A stretch of 64,000 nucleotides of DNA, from assembly GCA_963675575.1 (NCBI GenBank), contig OY776378.1:1922001-1986000 (forward strand). The letters run 5' to 3'. The stretch is from JAGLOK01 sp963675575. Its GTDB lineage: Bacteria; Bacillota; Clostridia; Christensenellales; UMGS416. The notes under the pieces were generated by a model. The model saw only the letters and a list, made by a program, of their open reading frames with translations, did no database searches and had not been told where the DNA came from. The position numbers and the translations under genes are program-made. Numbering within the stretch: the first letter of the stretch is position 1; every line of letters starts with the position of its first letter. Positions 1 to 8,018 of the stretch are shown in pieces.

Positions 1-570
1 AACAAAACACCGGTTAGGATTAATAAAAGGATTGCTGAAATGAGGATCTACCACATAACCTGCGACATCAAATTCAAAAACTGCATTCTCATATCTAAAG
101 CTTATAGTATCACCGATGTTAAGGTTTCTATTCTTTGCAAAATTATAATTTATTAAAACTTGATTTCCCATCGGGGTTTCACTAAGGGTTTTATCATCTT
201 CATAAAGAAGATCGATATCAGAACCAATTATATATTCTGTTAAAAAGAGTGTTTCAGTTTCTGTGTTGCCATTAAGCTCAAATTCTCCATTTATCATAGA
301 AGCTTCATATAAAAGAGTTTCTTTTACTTCTTTTCTATCTTCCCACCATCTGATAATTTCACCTATATCATTGTTATCTTCTGTTATTATCAATAAACTT
401 TCAGATGCATTAGCTCTTTCAAACATGGTTTCAAACGGAGCTGATTGAGTAACCATAGCAATACCTATATACAATAAAGTCGAAATCAACATTATGATTA
501 TTCCGATTAGGATATTTTGTACCTTTTTTTTCTTCAAACTAGCTAATGCTGTTTTTATCGCAATAAACAT
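1..570 (-). CDS. ABC transporter permease, FtsX/MacB type (partial, N-terminal part)
   Basis: The frame is open from an ATG at 570 to the window edge, giving the first 190 residues; the C-terminal part lies outside. Residues 1-20 are basic (MFIAIKTALASLKKKK), followed by one hydrophobic segment at about 20-42 and then a long extracytoplasmic region. This is the topology of FtsX-type permeases with a MacB-like periplasmic core domain. The start lies one base after the stop of the ATPase gene, so the two are almost certainly cotranscribed and form one exporter. The substrate cannot be read from the sequence; antimicrobial peptide or lipid export is typical of the family. The DNA is more AT-rich than the housekeeping genes from 2.5 kb onward. 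Confidence 0.8.
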   Translation of the reverse strand, partial: MFIAIKTALASLKKKKVQNILIGIIIMLISTLLYIGIAMVTQSAPFETMFERANASESLLIITEDNNDIGEIIRWWEDRKEVKETLLYEASMINGEFELNGNTETETLFLTEYIIGSDIDLLYEDDKTLSETPMGNQVLINYNFAKNRNLNIGDTISFRYENAVFEFDVAGYVVDPHFSNPFINPNRCFV

Positions 571-571
571 C

Positions 572-1330
572 TTACCACCCCTTACTCATTATAAAGTCAA
601 ACACTTGCTTTTCTCTATCTTCTACTTGTCCAGTTTCAAATCTATCAAGCTCTAGTTCCCCATCTATTTTGCCATCTTTAATGTAAAGCAATCGATTAGC
701 TCTGGAGGCTGCCTTTATATCATGAGTGACCATTAATATCGACTGGCCTTTCTCATGAACTTTTGTAAGAAGATTCAGCACTGCATCGCTTTGTGTAGCA
801 TTTAGTGCTCCTGTTGGTTCATCAGCAAATACCACATCTGGCTTATTTATTAAGCTACGAATTATCGCTACTCTTTGCTTTTGTCCACCAGATAGCTGTG
901 ATGGATATTTGTTTTTATGCTCTTGCATATCAACGACATTTATAAGCTCTTCGCATCTATAATTTACTATCTTTTTATCCTTTGTCGCAAGATATCCAGA
1001 CATAGCTACATTTTCAAATACCGTAAAATCATCAAGCAGGCTTGGTTCTTGGAAGACAAATCCTATATCATTTCTTCTGATACTTGCCATTTCTCTTTCT
1101 TTCATTTTATCAATACGATTATTTTGAAGACTTATCTCTCCTGACGTCACTGTATCAATACCACTAAGCATATATAGCAGTGTTGATTTCCCTGCACCTG
1201 ATGTTCCCATTATCACAGTGAAGTCTCCTTCATATATTTCTATGTCTAAATTACGAATTACATTTGTGGCAACTTGCCCATTAGTAAACGTTTTGCATAA
1301 TCCTTTGCCATCTAACACAATTTTCTTCAT
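572..1330 (-). CDS. ABC transporter ATP-binding protein (LolD/MacB/BceA type)
   Basis: This is the ATPase subunit of the exporter whose permease follows one base downstream. Walker A is GTSGAGKST, the signature is LSGGQKQR and Walker B is VVFADEPTGAL, with an H-loop in MVTHD. The length of 252 residues is normal for this class. A GTG nine bases upstream (1339) is in frame, but the purine-rich AAGGAAGG ribosome binding site overlaps it, so the ATG at 1330 is the better start. No two-component regulator lies next to it, unlike many BceAB systems. Its position beside an integrase remnant and its AT-rich composition suggest it may be cargo of a decayed mobile element, which is inference. Confidence 0.9.
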   Translation of the reverse strand: MKKIVLDGKGLCKTFTNGQVATNVIRNLDIEIYEGDFTVIMGTSGAGKSTLLYMLSGIDTVTSGEISLQNNRIDKMKEREMASIRRNDIGFVFQEPSLLDDFTVFENVAMSGYLATKDKKIVNYRCEELINVVDMQEHKNKYPSQLSGGQKQRVAIIRSLINKPDVVFADEPTGALNATQSDAVLNLLTKVHEKGQSILMVTHDIKAASRANRLLYIKDGKIDGELELDRFETGQVEDREKQVFDFIMSKGW

Positions 1331-1546
1331 TTCAAGCACCTTCCTTATTTGATTATGTACATAGTATCAAACAGATTAACAATAAGTCTTTAACTAGTTA
1401 TTAACAGTTTATTAATCACAACATGTTGGTATATCAAGATGGAGTGGTAATAAAAGATTTTTCATAATACTATGATGTGATATGTATACTTATTATTAGG
1501 CATGTCCCACTCACAGGTCCCTCGCGGCGTATGTTTCTCTCATATA

Positions 1547-1637
1547 TTTGAGTAAATAAAAGGAGCTTCCGGTTATCACTCCGGTAGCTCCATCTCACAG
1601 GCGAGTATTTAATCACCTTTATAGTGATTTACTCAAA
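1547..1637. repeat. nested inverted repeats (structured non-coding element)
   Basis: An 11-bp perfect inverted repeat, TTTGAGTAAAT at 1547-1557 and its complement at 1627-1637, encloses two smaller hairpins: 1562-1572 with 1581-1591 (one mismatch in 11), and 1610-1616 with 1624-1630 (perfect 7-bp arms). The whole can fold into a multi-branched structure. It could be the end of a mobile element, a MITE-like remnant or a transcribed structured RNA. The sequence does not decide which. Confidence 0.5.
1553..1591 (-). terminator. rho-independent terminator-like hairpin (minus strand)
   Basis: Read on the minus strand, an 11-bp stem with one mismatch (GGAGCTACCGG and its partner) is followed directly by TTTTATTTA. 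It would stop transcription coming from the decayed DUF1492-like gene at 1667-1996. Confidence 0.5.
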
Positions 1638-1666
1638 CCATATAATATCATAGATTGAATTCTTAT

Positions 1667-1996
1667 TTACTCTCGTAATAAGTCTTTAATTTTTTTAGTA
1701 GCATCTTTCTTCAGTCTAAAAACACTCTGCACACTATAATTCATCTTCTCTGCCACTTCCTCATTTCTCAGACCTTCAAGGCAGTAATAAAAGATAATTT
1801 CATATTCTTAAACTGTTATATCCCTTCCTCGAAACATTTGTTGATTCTGTCTCTTGCTTGCTTGATTTTTAAACCCAATACCTCATATTCAAATAGCAGT
1901 TCATCAAGTCGTTTTTGAATGTCATCACATAATCGCAAAGCTTTTCTAAGGGTTGGGTCGGAAACTCCACTAGAGCCAGGAGCTGTGATATCTTAA
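1667..1996 (-). pseudogene. broken phage-type DUF1492-like (sigma/ArpU-like) gene
   Basis: Two pieces of one helical protein lie in different frames on the minus strand. The upstream piece reads PTLRKALRLCDDIQKRL and continues to CFEEGI before a stop (1816-1818). The downstream piece contains YEIIFYYCLEGLRNEEVAEK and NYSVQSVFRLKKDA, ending at the TAA at 1667-1669. The latter is the helix-turn-helix end typical of small phage DUF1492 proteins, which resemble sigma region 4. A one-base frame change plus an extra stop separate the halves, so the gene is dead. Its 5' end is not defined and the upper boundary is approximate. It fits the phage or ICE remnant that ends at the tRNA-Lys gene. Confidence 0.55.
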
Positions 1997-2167
1997 AATC
2001 ACATAAAGGGTAGACTGATGATATGTGAAGGTGATGATTTCCAAACAGTATCAGATAATCTTAGTCATCATTCCGCTGCATTTACAGCCAAAACTTACAT
2101 ACACTCGATAAACGATGCTAAAATAAAGTCTGCTGAACACATGGAAAAGTATCTTAAAAACATCTAA
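1997..2167 (+). pseudogene. C-terminal remnant of a tyrosine recombinase/integrase
   Basis: An open stretch without a proper N-terminus ends at the TAA at 2165-2167. Its last 46 residues read EGDDFQTVSDNLSHHSAAFT and continue through AKTYIHS to MEKYLKNI. The motif LSHHSAAFTAKTYIHS matches the region around the catalytic tyrosine of phage and ICE integrases (usual form LGHSSaxfTldtYaH), and the SAxxM C-terminal tail is also typical. The Arg and His-x-x-Arg part of the catalytic domain is missing. It points toward the tRNA-Lys gene about 100 bases away, the usual position for an integrase next to its attachment site. Confidence 0.75.
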
Positions 2168-2230
2168 GCTATTCATTTATGTTGCATATTTGTTGCATGG
2201 AATTGAGATTTTAATGTGAAAGTTTCAATT

Positions 2231-2260
2231 AAATAAGAAAAACCCCACTGTTTAGTAGGG
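2231..2260 (-). terminator. terminator downstream of tRNA-Lys
   Basis: On the minus strand, CCCTACT and AGTGGGG (2254-2260 and 2243-2249; seven pairs including one G-T) close a four-base loop and are followed by TTTTTCTTATTT. It lies eight bases beyond the tRNA 3' end. Confidence 0.75.
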
Positions 2261-2267
2261 ATTTTTT

Positions 2268-2343
2268 TGGTGGGTCTTCGGGGATTCGAACCCCGGACAC
2301 CCTGATTAAGAGTCAGGTGCTCTGCCAACTGAGCTAAAGGCCC
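2268..2343 (-). tRNA. tRNA-Lys (anticodon CTT)
   Basis: The minus strand reads GGGCCTTTAGCTCAG at the 5' end, has an anticodon arm CCTGA-CTCTTAA-TCAGG with anticodon CTT, a T arm with GGTTCGAATC, and ends in an encoded CCA after discriminator A, 76 bases in total. All arms pair except position 4-69 of the acceptor stem, where C faces A. The gene is the last element after yqeK on the same strand, and an integrase remnant lies just beyond its 3' end, making the 3' half a probable old attachment site. Confidence 0.95.
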
Positions 2344-2486
2344 AAAAAGTGTTACCGAGAAGTAATTATATACGATTAACACGGAAATTTCAAGAGCAAG
2401 ATAGCAATTAATAATTTACTGATTTATTATGTCTAACCAAGCAAAATACAGCTTGAAACAATCGCATTTTCAAAGGTTGCGCCCTT

Positions 2487-3074
2487 TTATTTTTTCATTG
2501 AAGACACGATATGATTGTACGTGTCAAGGCTTGAAGGATGCACCGGCTTGTTATTTAATATTTGCGATAGTTTTACGCGCTTCAGGGTCATCAGAAAAAC
2601 ATGATCCAGTGGTTTGCGTTTTTCAACAGCGCTGCGGATTTCTTCGACATCATCAAATATACGCGTTCTTTCGATTTTATCGGCAATATATATAACTTTG
2701 GCCAAGTCGCTCAGATTGGGTTTGGGAATTGTATGGTAGCATATGGCTTCTAAAATATCTTTGTCTTTTATACCGAATTTCTTTTTTGCAACAAGAGCCC
2801 CTGCCGCGCCGTGCAAAAGCTGAGGGATTTTTTTATACATACCGTCAATTGCAAAACCGTATTCTTTGGCTTTTTCTATCAGTTCTTTGTCTTTCGACTC
2901 TTTGGCGCAATCATGTAAAAGCGCCGCCACTTCAGCACTTTTTTCTTTCACATCGTAAATTTTCGCCATCTTCACCGCACATTCGGCGGTGCCCAAAGTG
3001 TGGTCTAGCCTTTTTTCGGTTATATGTTTTTTAAGGTATTTAATAATTTCCTTTTGAGCTGTTTTGTCTTTCAT
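2487..3074 (-). CDS. yqeK: HD-domain hydrolase YqeK, probable Ap4A hydrolase
   Basis: The 195-residue protein has the HD phosphohydrolase pattern: an early His in RLDHTLGTAE, the HD pair in LLHDCAKE, a further His in LLHGAAGAL and a distal Asp in IYIADKIERTR. Members of the YqeK family cleave diadenosine tetraphosphate symmetrically to two ADP. It is the fourth gene of an obg-yhbY-nadD-yqeK run, the order found in many Firmicutes. The rsfS gene that often follows is absent here; the tRNA-Lys gene comes next instead. Length is normal for the family. Confidence 0.9.
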   Translation of the reverse strand: MKDKTAQKEIIKYLKKHITEKRLDHTLGTAECAVKMAKIYDVKEKSAEVAALLHDCAKESKDKELIEKAKEYGFAIDGMYKKIPQLLHGAAGALVAKKKFGIKDKDILEAICYHTIPKPNLSDLAKVIYIADKIERTRIFDDVEEIRSAVEKRKPLDHVFLMTLKRVKLSQILNNKPVHPSSLDTYNHIVSSMKK

Positions 3075-3114
3075 CGCCTGTGTCTTTCTTTAATATATAT
3101 TAATAATACCACAT

Positions 3115-3753
3115 TTAATTGTATAAATTATTTTCTTTAATGTACTCCAAAACCTCTTGGGAAGTCATTTCAGAATCTGCTCCATCCGTTTTTCCCCTTA
3201 TCTCGGTTGAAGAATGATTAAATCCCGCCGCGTCAATATACACGATGCTAGCACCAAACGCCCTCTCAAGCGAATCTATTTGTTTGAGACAGTCCTCTTT
3301 ATCATATCCGTCTCTGGGAATGACCGCAAAATCTGTAATCTCAAAAAGCTTTTTTGCATTATACCATTTTTCAAGATACATGAGCGAATCGGCGCCGATT
3401 ATAAAATACATCTTCGTATTTTCCCCGAGAATACCGCTTATTCGTTCAATGGAATTCACCGTATATGACAGGCTGTCCGAATATGCCTCATGAGCATCGA
3501 TATAAAAATCATCGTAACTGGACAGAATAATCTCAAGCATATTTATCCTGTGCCACGCGCTTGATATTCCGCGCTTGGAATGGGGCGCAACGCCAAGAGG
3601 CATAAAGACTACGATGTCTAAATTTAGAGCTTGCTTAGCCGATGCGGCCATATGTATGTGCGCCAAATGAGGAGGGTCAAAAGTCCCGCCCAACACACCG
3701 ATTCGCAATCCTTTTAATCCATATAATTTTTCTTGCTCTATAACTTTGCTCAT
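3115..3753 (-). CDS. nadD: nicotinate-nucleotide adenylyltransferase
   Basis: NadD transfers AMP from ATP to nicotinate mononucleotide in NAD synthesis. The nucleotidyltransferase signature GGTFDPPHLAH lies near residue 24, IIGADSLM in the middle, and the second signature SSTEIRGK near the C-terminus. The frame can be extended to a TTG at 3768, but neither start has a clear ribosome binding site; I chose the ATG at 3753, giving 212 residues. The gene lies between yhbY and yqeK on the same strand with short gaps, so it is probably read with them. Confidence 0.92.
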   Translation of the reverse strand: MSKVIEQEKLYGLKGLRIGVLGGTFDPPHLAHIHMAASAKQALNLDIVVFMPLGVAPHSKRGISSAWHRINMLEIILSSYDDFYIDAHEAYSDSLSYTVNSIERISGILGENTKMYFIIGADSLMYLEKWYNAKKLFEITDFAVIPRDGYDKEDCLKQIDSLERAFGASIVYIDAAGFNHSSTEIRGKTDGADSEMTSQEVLEYIKENNLYN

Positions 3754-3887
3754 TTTTTCAGCTTTCAACTCAAATCTTTTTTAACAATTATAATAACACT
3801 ATATTATCACAAAATTAATAAACAAAAAACCGCAGCATATATTATATGAGTACGGAATATCTGTATGTAATCGGATAGCGTAAAATA

Positions 3888-4175
3888 TTATATTTCAATA
3901 ACAGGATTTTCTTTTGATCTTCTGTATAGCACAAATGTTGAGCCAATTGCGCTAACCGGCTCAGCTTCAAGCCTGTTTGATATTATCGAGCAGGTCATTT
4001 TGCAATTGACTTCCGAATTTTTAAGTATCTTCACTTTGACAATCTCATGAAGCTCCAAATATTCATCAAGCTGCTTTATTAAGTTTTCGCCAACATTTTC
4101 TTTGCCTATTTGAAAAACAGGTTTTATTCTGTTAGCCATGGCTCTTAGTTTGCTTCTTTGTTTTGATGTTATCAT
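3888..4175 (-). CDS. yhbY: CRM-domain RNA-binding protein YhbY
   Basis: This 95-residue protein is a single CRS1/YhbY (CRM) domain, with KQRSKLRAMAN at the start, FQIGKENVGENL in the middle and the hydrophobic VLYRRSKE close to the end. YhbY proteins associate with pre-50S ribosomal particles. It sits between obg and nadD, both linked to ribosome assembly or conserved with it. The 22-base gap to obg contains a small GGGC-AGT-GCCC hairpin, and the nearest AAGGAG is in the last obg codons about 25 bases from the ATG. Folding of the hairpin could bring that site into range, which is inference. Confidence 0.93.
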   Translation of the reverse strand: MITSKQRSKLRAMANRIKPVFQIGKENVGENLIKQLDEYLELHEIVKVKILKNSEVNCKMTCSIISNRLEAEPVSAIGSTFVLYRRSKENPVIEI

Positions 4176-4197
4176 ATTATTTTATACGGGCACTGCC

Positions 4198-5466
4198 CTA
4201 CTCCTTAAAATCAAATTCCGTTTCCGCGAATCTTATCATATCTCCGTCTTTAGCTCCCATTTTGCGCAATTCTTCCATTATGCCATGCTTTTCAAGCATC
4301 CTGTGAAAATACGTCATTGAATCAAAGTCATATAAATTAACAGAGTCTATCAGCCTCTCCGCGAGTGCTCCTTCAACGACATAAACAACTTCTTTGCCCT
4401 CTTGCTTAAATACAGTGAATTCATCTTCTAAAAGCTCTTGAAGCTCTTCTTCGGTGCCCTCAAACGCTTCTTGTTTTGGTATGGTATCCAAAACTTTGGA
4501 TATCTCTGTTAAAAGCTCTTTTAAGCCATCCTTTGTGGCTCCCGAAATTGGGAATATATTTTTATCCGGCAGGAATTCATTTAGAAGTTCAATCCCAGCT
4601 TCACTGTCGGGTAAATCCGTTTTGTTTGCCGCGATGATTTCTTGTTTTTTGCTTAATTCAACGCTGTATTCTTCCAGCTCATGGCGAATCGCTTTATAGT
4701 CATCCACGGGATTTCGCCCTTCGCTTCCCGACGCGTCCAGAACGTGAACCAAAAGACGGGTACGCTCCACATGGCGCAAAAACTCGTGCCCCAAGCCCAC
4801 TCCCTCGTGTGCGTCTTCAATTAATCCCGGAATGTCTGCCACCACGAACGATTTGTCAAATATTTTAACCACTCCAAGGTTAGGTGAAAGCGTTGTAAAG
4901 TGATAGCTTGCAATTTTTGGTCTGGCGGCTGAAATAACCGAAAGCAGTGTCGATTTCCCCACATTGGGAAATCCAATAAGCCCCACATCGGCAATCGTTT
5001 TAAGCTCGAGAACGACTTCATATTCTTTCGTTCTTTGACCGGGCTGAGCAAAGTTTGGTGCCTGCCTTGTGGGTGTCGCAAACTGCGAGTTTCCCTTGCC
5101 TCCCCTGCCTCCACGTAGAATAACATACCTTGAGTCTTCTTCTATCATGTCGGCAATAACAGCGTTATTTTTCGCGTTGCGGATAATTGTTCCCCTAGGA
5201 ACTTTTACAATCATATTCCCGCCGCTTGCTCCACACCGATTATTTATGTCACCTTTGTCGCCGTCTTCAGCTATATATTTACTTTTATACTTAAAATCAA
5301 GCAGCGTGAGCATGCTTTTATCCACCTCGAAAATTATGCTACCGCCACGTCCCCCGTCTCCACCGTCAGGGCCGCCTTTTGGCACATATTTTTCACGGTG
5401 GAAGTTAACAATACCATCTCCGCCATTGCCTGATTTAATCTTAATTTTCGCTTTATCAATATACAA
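4198..5466 (-). CDS. obg: GTPase Obg
   Basis: Obg is a ribosome-associated GTPase needed for 50S maturation and linked to stress and sporulation control. The glycine-rich OBG fold occupies residues 1-158 (SGNGGDGIVNF, PDGGDGGRGG), the G domain follows with G1 GFPNVGKST, G3 DIPGLIEDAHEG and G4 AANKTD, and a C-terminal OCT domain ends the 422-residue protein. The start is a TTG at 5466, which gives the family's usual beginning xYIDKAKI; AAGGA lies about 11 bases upstream. The rplU-ysxB-rpmA genes that often precede obg are absent, as an unrelated gene diverges from here. Confidence 0.97.
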   Translation of the reverse strand: MYIDKAKIKIKSGNGGDGIVNFHREKYVPKGGPDGGDGGRGGSIIFEVDKSMLTLLDFKYKSKYIAEDGDKGDINNRCGASGGNMIVKVPRGTIIRNAKNNAVIADMIEEDSRYVILRGGRGGKGNSQFATPTRQAPNFAQPGQRTKEYEVVLELKTIADVGLIGFPNVGKSTLLSVISAARPKIASYHFTTLSPNLGVVKIFDKSFVVADIPGLIEDAHEGVGLGHEFLRHVERTRLLVHVLDASGSEGRNPVDDYKAIRHELEEYSVELSKKQEIIAANKTDLPDSEAGIELLNEFLPDKNIFPISGATKDGLKELLTEISKVLDTIPKQEAFEGTEEELQELLEDEFTVFKQEGKEVVYVVEGALAERLIDSVNLYDFDSMTYFHRMLEKHGIMEELRKMGAKDGDMIRFAETEFDFKE

Positions 5467-5574
5467 ATTTTTACCGTCCTTATCGCGAATGGAAGTGTAC
5501 CACTTTTTGTGTTTTTTTGCAATAGCCTATAAAGATGCGCATTTTTCTTAATATCACATTATAATTTACTTAGT

Positions 5575-5603
5575 TTGCATTGATACTTATCCATCCATAT
5601 TAT
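5575..5603 (+). promoter_or_regulatory. sigma-A type promoter for the 5655 gene
   Basis: TTGCAT (5575-5580) and TATTAT (5598-5603) are 17 bases apart, with an expected start near 5610 and a strong ribosome binding site before the ATG at 5655. Confidence 0.5.
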
Positions 5604-5654
5604 ATTATGTAATTTGATTTGTAAAACGTAAATAATTATTACTAAGAGGAAAAA

Positions 5655-6539
5655 ATGAAAAACTGTAAATTGATTCATGTTTTGGCGGTGTTTATGATAG
5701 TTTTAGCCGCAATAATTTCCGCGGTTGGCCTATTTTCAGCAAATCTAGCTGAAGCCGTCTCCACTGTAAACCGTTTCGGAGACACGGTAAAACTTTATGG
5801 ATCCGGTATCTACTCTTATGACTCTCATTTTAAAGCTCCAATATTGAGAGGAACGGATCTTATTGTTCTTTTTGTACTTTGTCCCGCGCTTTTTATCGCG
5901 CTTTTATCCGATATTAAGCTTAAAAGCGTGGCTTCCCGCACTGTGTTGATATCGCTTTTTGCGGTGATGACCTATTATGGCGCAAATATTTCCCTCGGCG
6001 TGTCATACAACAGCCTTCACCTTTTATACACAGCCCTTTTTTCATTAAGCTTCTTCGGGCTTATTGCGGGTTTTATGAACATTGATTTGAATTCTCTGGA
6101 AAATTCCAAGACAAAAGTTTTTCCACGGCACGGTATATACATTTTCCTCATTCTCTCCGGGCTCGCGCTTTTCGCGGCCTGGCTTCCAGATATCGTGTCC
6201 GCATTTTCCGCCGGACGCCCAATTGCTCTTATTGAAACATACACCACCGAAATCACATATGTTCTGGACATGGGAATAGTTAGCCCCGCCATATTCATCT
6301 GTGTGTATCTGCTAAAGCGCGGGCGCGGTTTGGCTTTTGTGCTGCTTCAATCGATACTTTCCTGCTGCGGCATTATAGGGCTTATGGTAATATCCCAAAC
6401 TGTATTTCAATACACGAATGGCATCGACCTTCCAATTCCGGCACTCATCACTAAATCCGGAACTTTCGTGATGCTTGCGGCATTCTCATTTTATTTCAGC
6501 GTGAAAAATATTAAGGCAATAAACTCGACTAAAGCATAA
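5655..6539 (+). CDS. multi-pass membrane protein of unknown function
   Basis: I do not recognise a family. The 294-residue protein starts with MKNCK and shows about eight hydrophobic segments (around residues 7-30, 68-86, 92-112, 118-142, 160-180, 205-223, 228-252 and 262-284), with a short soluble loop of about 35 residues after the first. There is no visible catalytic motif. It has a good ribosome binding site (AAGAGGAAAAA), its own promoter-like sequence and a strong terminator after it, so it is a single-gene unit diverging from obg. Nothing in the neighbourhood indicates a role. Confidence 0.8.
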   Translation: MKNCKLIHVLAVFMIVLAAIISAVGLFSANLAEAVSTVNRFGDTVKLYGSGIYSYDSHFKAPILRGTDLIVLFVLCPALFIALLSDIKLKSVASRTVLISLFAVMTYYGANISLGVSYNSLHLLYTALFSLSFFGLIAGFMNIDLNSLENSKTKVFPRHGIYIFLILSGLALFAAWLPDIVSAFSAGRPIALIETYTTEITYVLDMGIVSPAIFICVYLLKRGRGLAFVLLQSILSCCGIIGLMVISQTVFQYTNGIDLPIPALITKSGTFVMLAAFSFYFSVKNIKAINSTKA

Positions 6540-6558
6540 AATAGTTTTTGAACATAAA

Positions 6559-6585
6559 AAAACGGCGATTTAAAACCGCCGTTTT
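6559..6585. terminator. bidirectional terminator
   Basis: AAAACGGCG-type arms (6561-6567 with 6577-6583) flanked by A and T runs on both sides lie between two converging genes and can serve both. Confidence 0.85.
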
Positions 6586-6597
6586 GCTATATTGCTT

Positions 6598-7977
6598 TTA
6601 TTTTGCCTGCATATGTTTATGCATGTTCTGTGCAGCAAGCTTGCCTGCTCCCATGGCTTTAATAACCGTAGCTGCGCCTGTGACAGCGTCGCCTCCAGCA
6701 AATACCCCGGGAATTGACGTTTCGCCAGTTTCTTCGTTAATTATTATTCCGCCCCAATTTTGTGTTTTAAGATCTTTCGTGTCGCTTGCGATTATGGGGT
6801 TCGGGCTTGTGCCTATCGCCATTATAACCATATCAGCTTGGATTTTAAATGCACTGTCTTTAACTGGCACAGGTCTGCGTCTGCCCGAGTCGTCAGGCTC
6901 GCCAAGCTCCATCTTTATGCATTCAAGCTCGCTGACCCTTCCGTCTTTGCCCAGGATTCGGACAGGATTGGAAAGCAAGTTGAAATCTATTCCCTCTTCA
7001 ACGGCATGGTGGACTTCCTCTTTTCTTGCAGGCAGTTCTTCCATCGAGCGTCTGTATACTACGGATACTTCAGCGCCCATGCGAAGCGCGCTTCTCGCCG
7101 AGTCCATCGCGACGTTTCCTCCGCCGATTACAACCGCTTTTTTAGATTTGAGTATTGGTGTTTGCGAATCTTTTTTATATGCTCCCATAAGATTTATCCT
7201 AGTGAGATATTCGTTTGCGGAATATACGCCGATAAGATTTTCGCCTTCTATGTTCATAAATCGGGGCAAACCAGCTCCGCTTCCGATAAACACGGATTTA
7301 AAGCCCTCTTCAAAAAGCTCGTCAATGCTGATAGTTTTGCCGATTATTGTGTTGTGCTGAAATTTTACGCCTAAATCTTCAAGCGTTTTTATCTCCTGCG
7401 CCACAATGCTTTTTGGCAGACGGAATTCAGGAATTCCATACACCAATACTCCGCCGCTTTTGTGGAAAGCTTCAAATATGGTGACATCATAGCCCATCTT
7501 CGCTAAATCTCCGGCGCATGTGAGCCCTGCAGGACCCGCTCCCACAACTGCCGCTTTCATTCCCATATTTTTTTTACTCTTTTTGAGTGTAACACATTCG
7601 CACATGGCGGCATCTGCCACAAAGCGCTCCAAGCGTCCTATCGCTACTGGCTCGCCTTTTATGCCAAGCACGCAAACTTGTTCGCACTGCTCTTCCTGCG
7701 GACAAACTCTTCCGCATACAGCAGGCAGCGAATTTGTTCCACATAATATTTCATAAGCGCCCATTAAGTCGTCTTCTTTAATCTTCTTGATAAATCCGGG
7801 TATGTCTACATTTACAGGGCAGCCGCTTACGCATCTCGGATTTTTGCACTCAATACATCTGGAAGCCTCAAGTTTTGCCTGTTCGGGAGTATATCCCAAT
7901 GCCACTTCGTCAAAGTTCTTCCCGCGCACCTTTGGATCTTGCACAGGCATATCTGTTCTTGGAATGTTGTTGGCCAT
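6598..7977 (-). CDS. nfnB: NfnB-type NADPH oxidoreductase subunit (GltA/glutamate synthase small-subunit family)
   Basis: The 459-residue protein has two N-terminal 4Fe-4S motifs (CIECKNPRCVSGCP and CGRVCPQEEQCEQVC), then FAD-binding GAGPAGLTCA near residue 147 and an NADPH-binding GGGNVAMDSARSA, the layout of the glutamate synthase small subunit. No large glutamate synthase subunit is present. Instead an NfnA-like gene lies 41 bases upstream. In clostridia and Thermotoga this pair is NfnAB, which couples NADPH formation to oxidation of NADH and reduced ferredoxin by flavin-based electron bifurcation. It could also be a stand-alone GltA homologue, but the pairing favours Nfn. A good AAAGGAA site precedes the ATG. 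Confidence 0.88.
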   Translation of the reverse strand: MANNIPRTDMPVQDPKVRGKNFDEVALGYTPEQAKLEASRCIECKNPRCVSGCPVNVDIPGFIKKIKEDDLMGAYEILCGTNSLPAVCGRVCPQEEQCEQVCVLGIKGEPVAIGRLERFVADAAMCECVTLKKSKKNMGMKAAVVGAGPAGLTCAGDLAKMGYDVTIFEAFHKSGGVLVYGIPEFRLPKSIVAQEIKTLEDLGVKFQHNTIIGKTISIDELFEEGFKSVFIGSGAGLPRFMNIEGENLIGVYSANEYLTRINLMGAYKKDSQTPILKSKKAVVIGGGNVAMDSARSALRMGAEVSVVYRRSMEELPARKEEVHHAVEEGIDFNLLSNPVRILGKDGRVSELECIKMELGEPDDSGRRRPVPVKDSAFKIQADMVIMAIGTSPNPIIASDTKDLKTQNWGGIIINEETGETSIPGVFAGGDAVTGAATVIKAMGAGKLAAQNMHKHMQAK

Positions 7978-8018
7978 CTGAGTTCCTTTCTTTTATCAAA
8001 CTTATTTCACACGGCTTA

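Larger units (their letters stand above)
1331..1666. other. AT-rich non-coding stretch
   Basis: No credible gene lies here. The part nearest the ABC ATPase must hold its promoter; on the minus strand a TTGTTA and a TACATA are 17 bases apart close to the gene, a weak match. The part from about 1547 to 1637 is rich in inverted repeats, described separately. Confidence 0.5.

Noticed and set aside
6548..7360. Long open frame on the plus strand opposite nfnB (270 codons)
   Set aside because: It is antisense to a strongly conserved protein, has low-complexity composition and no ribosome binding site.
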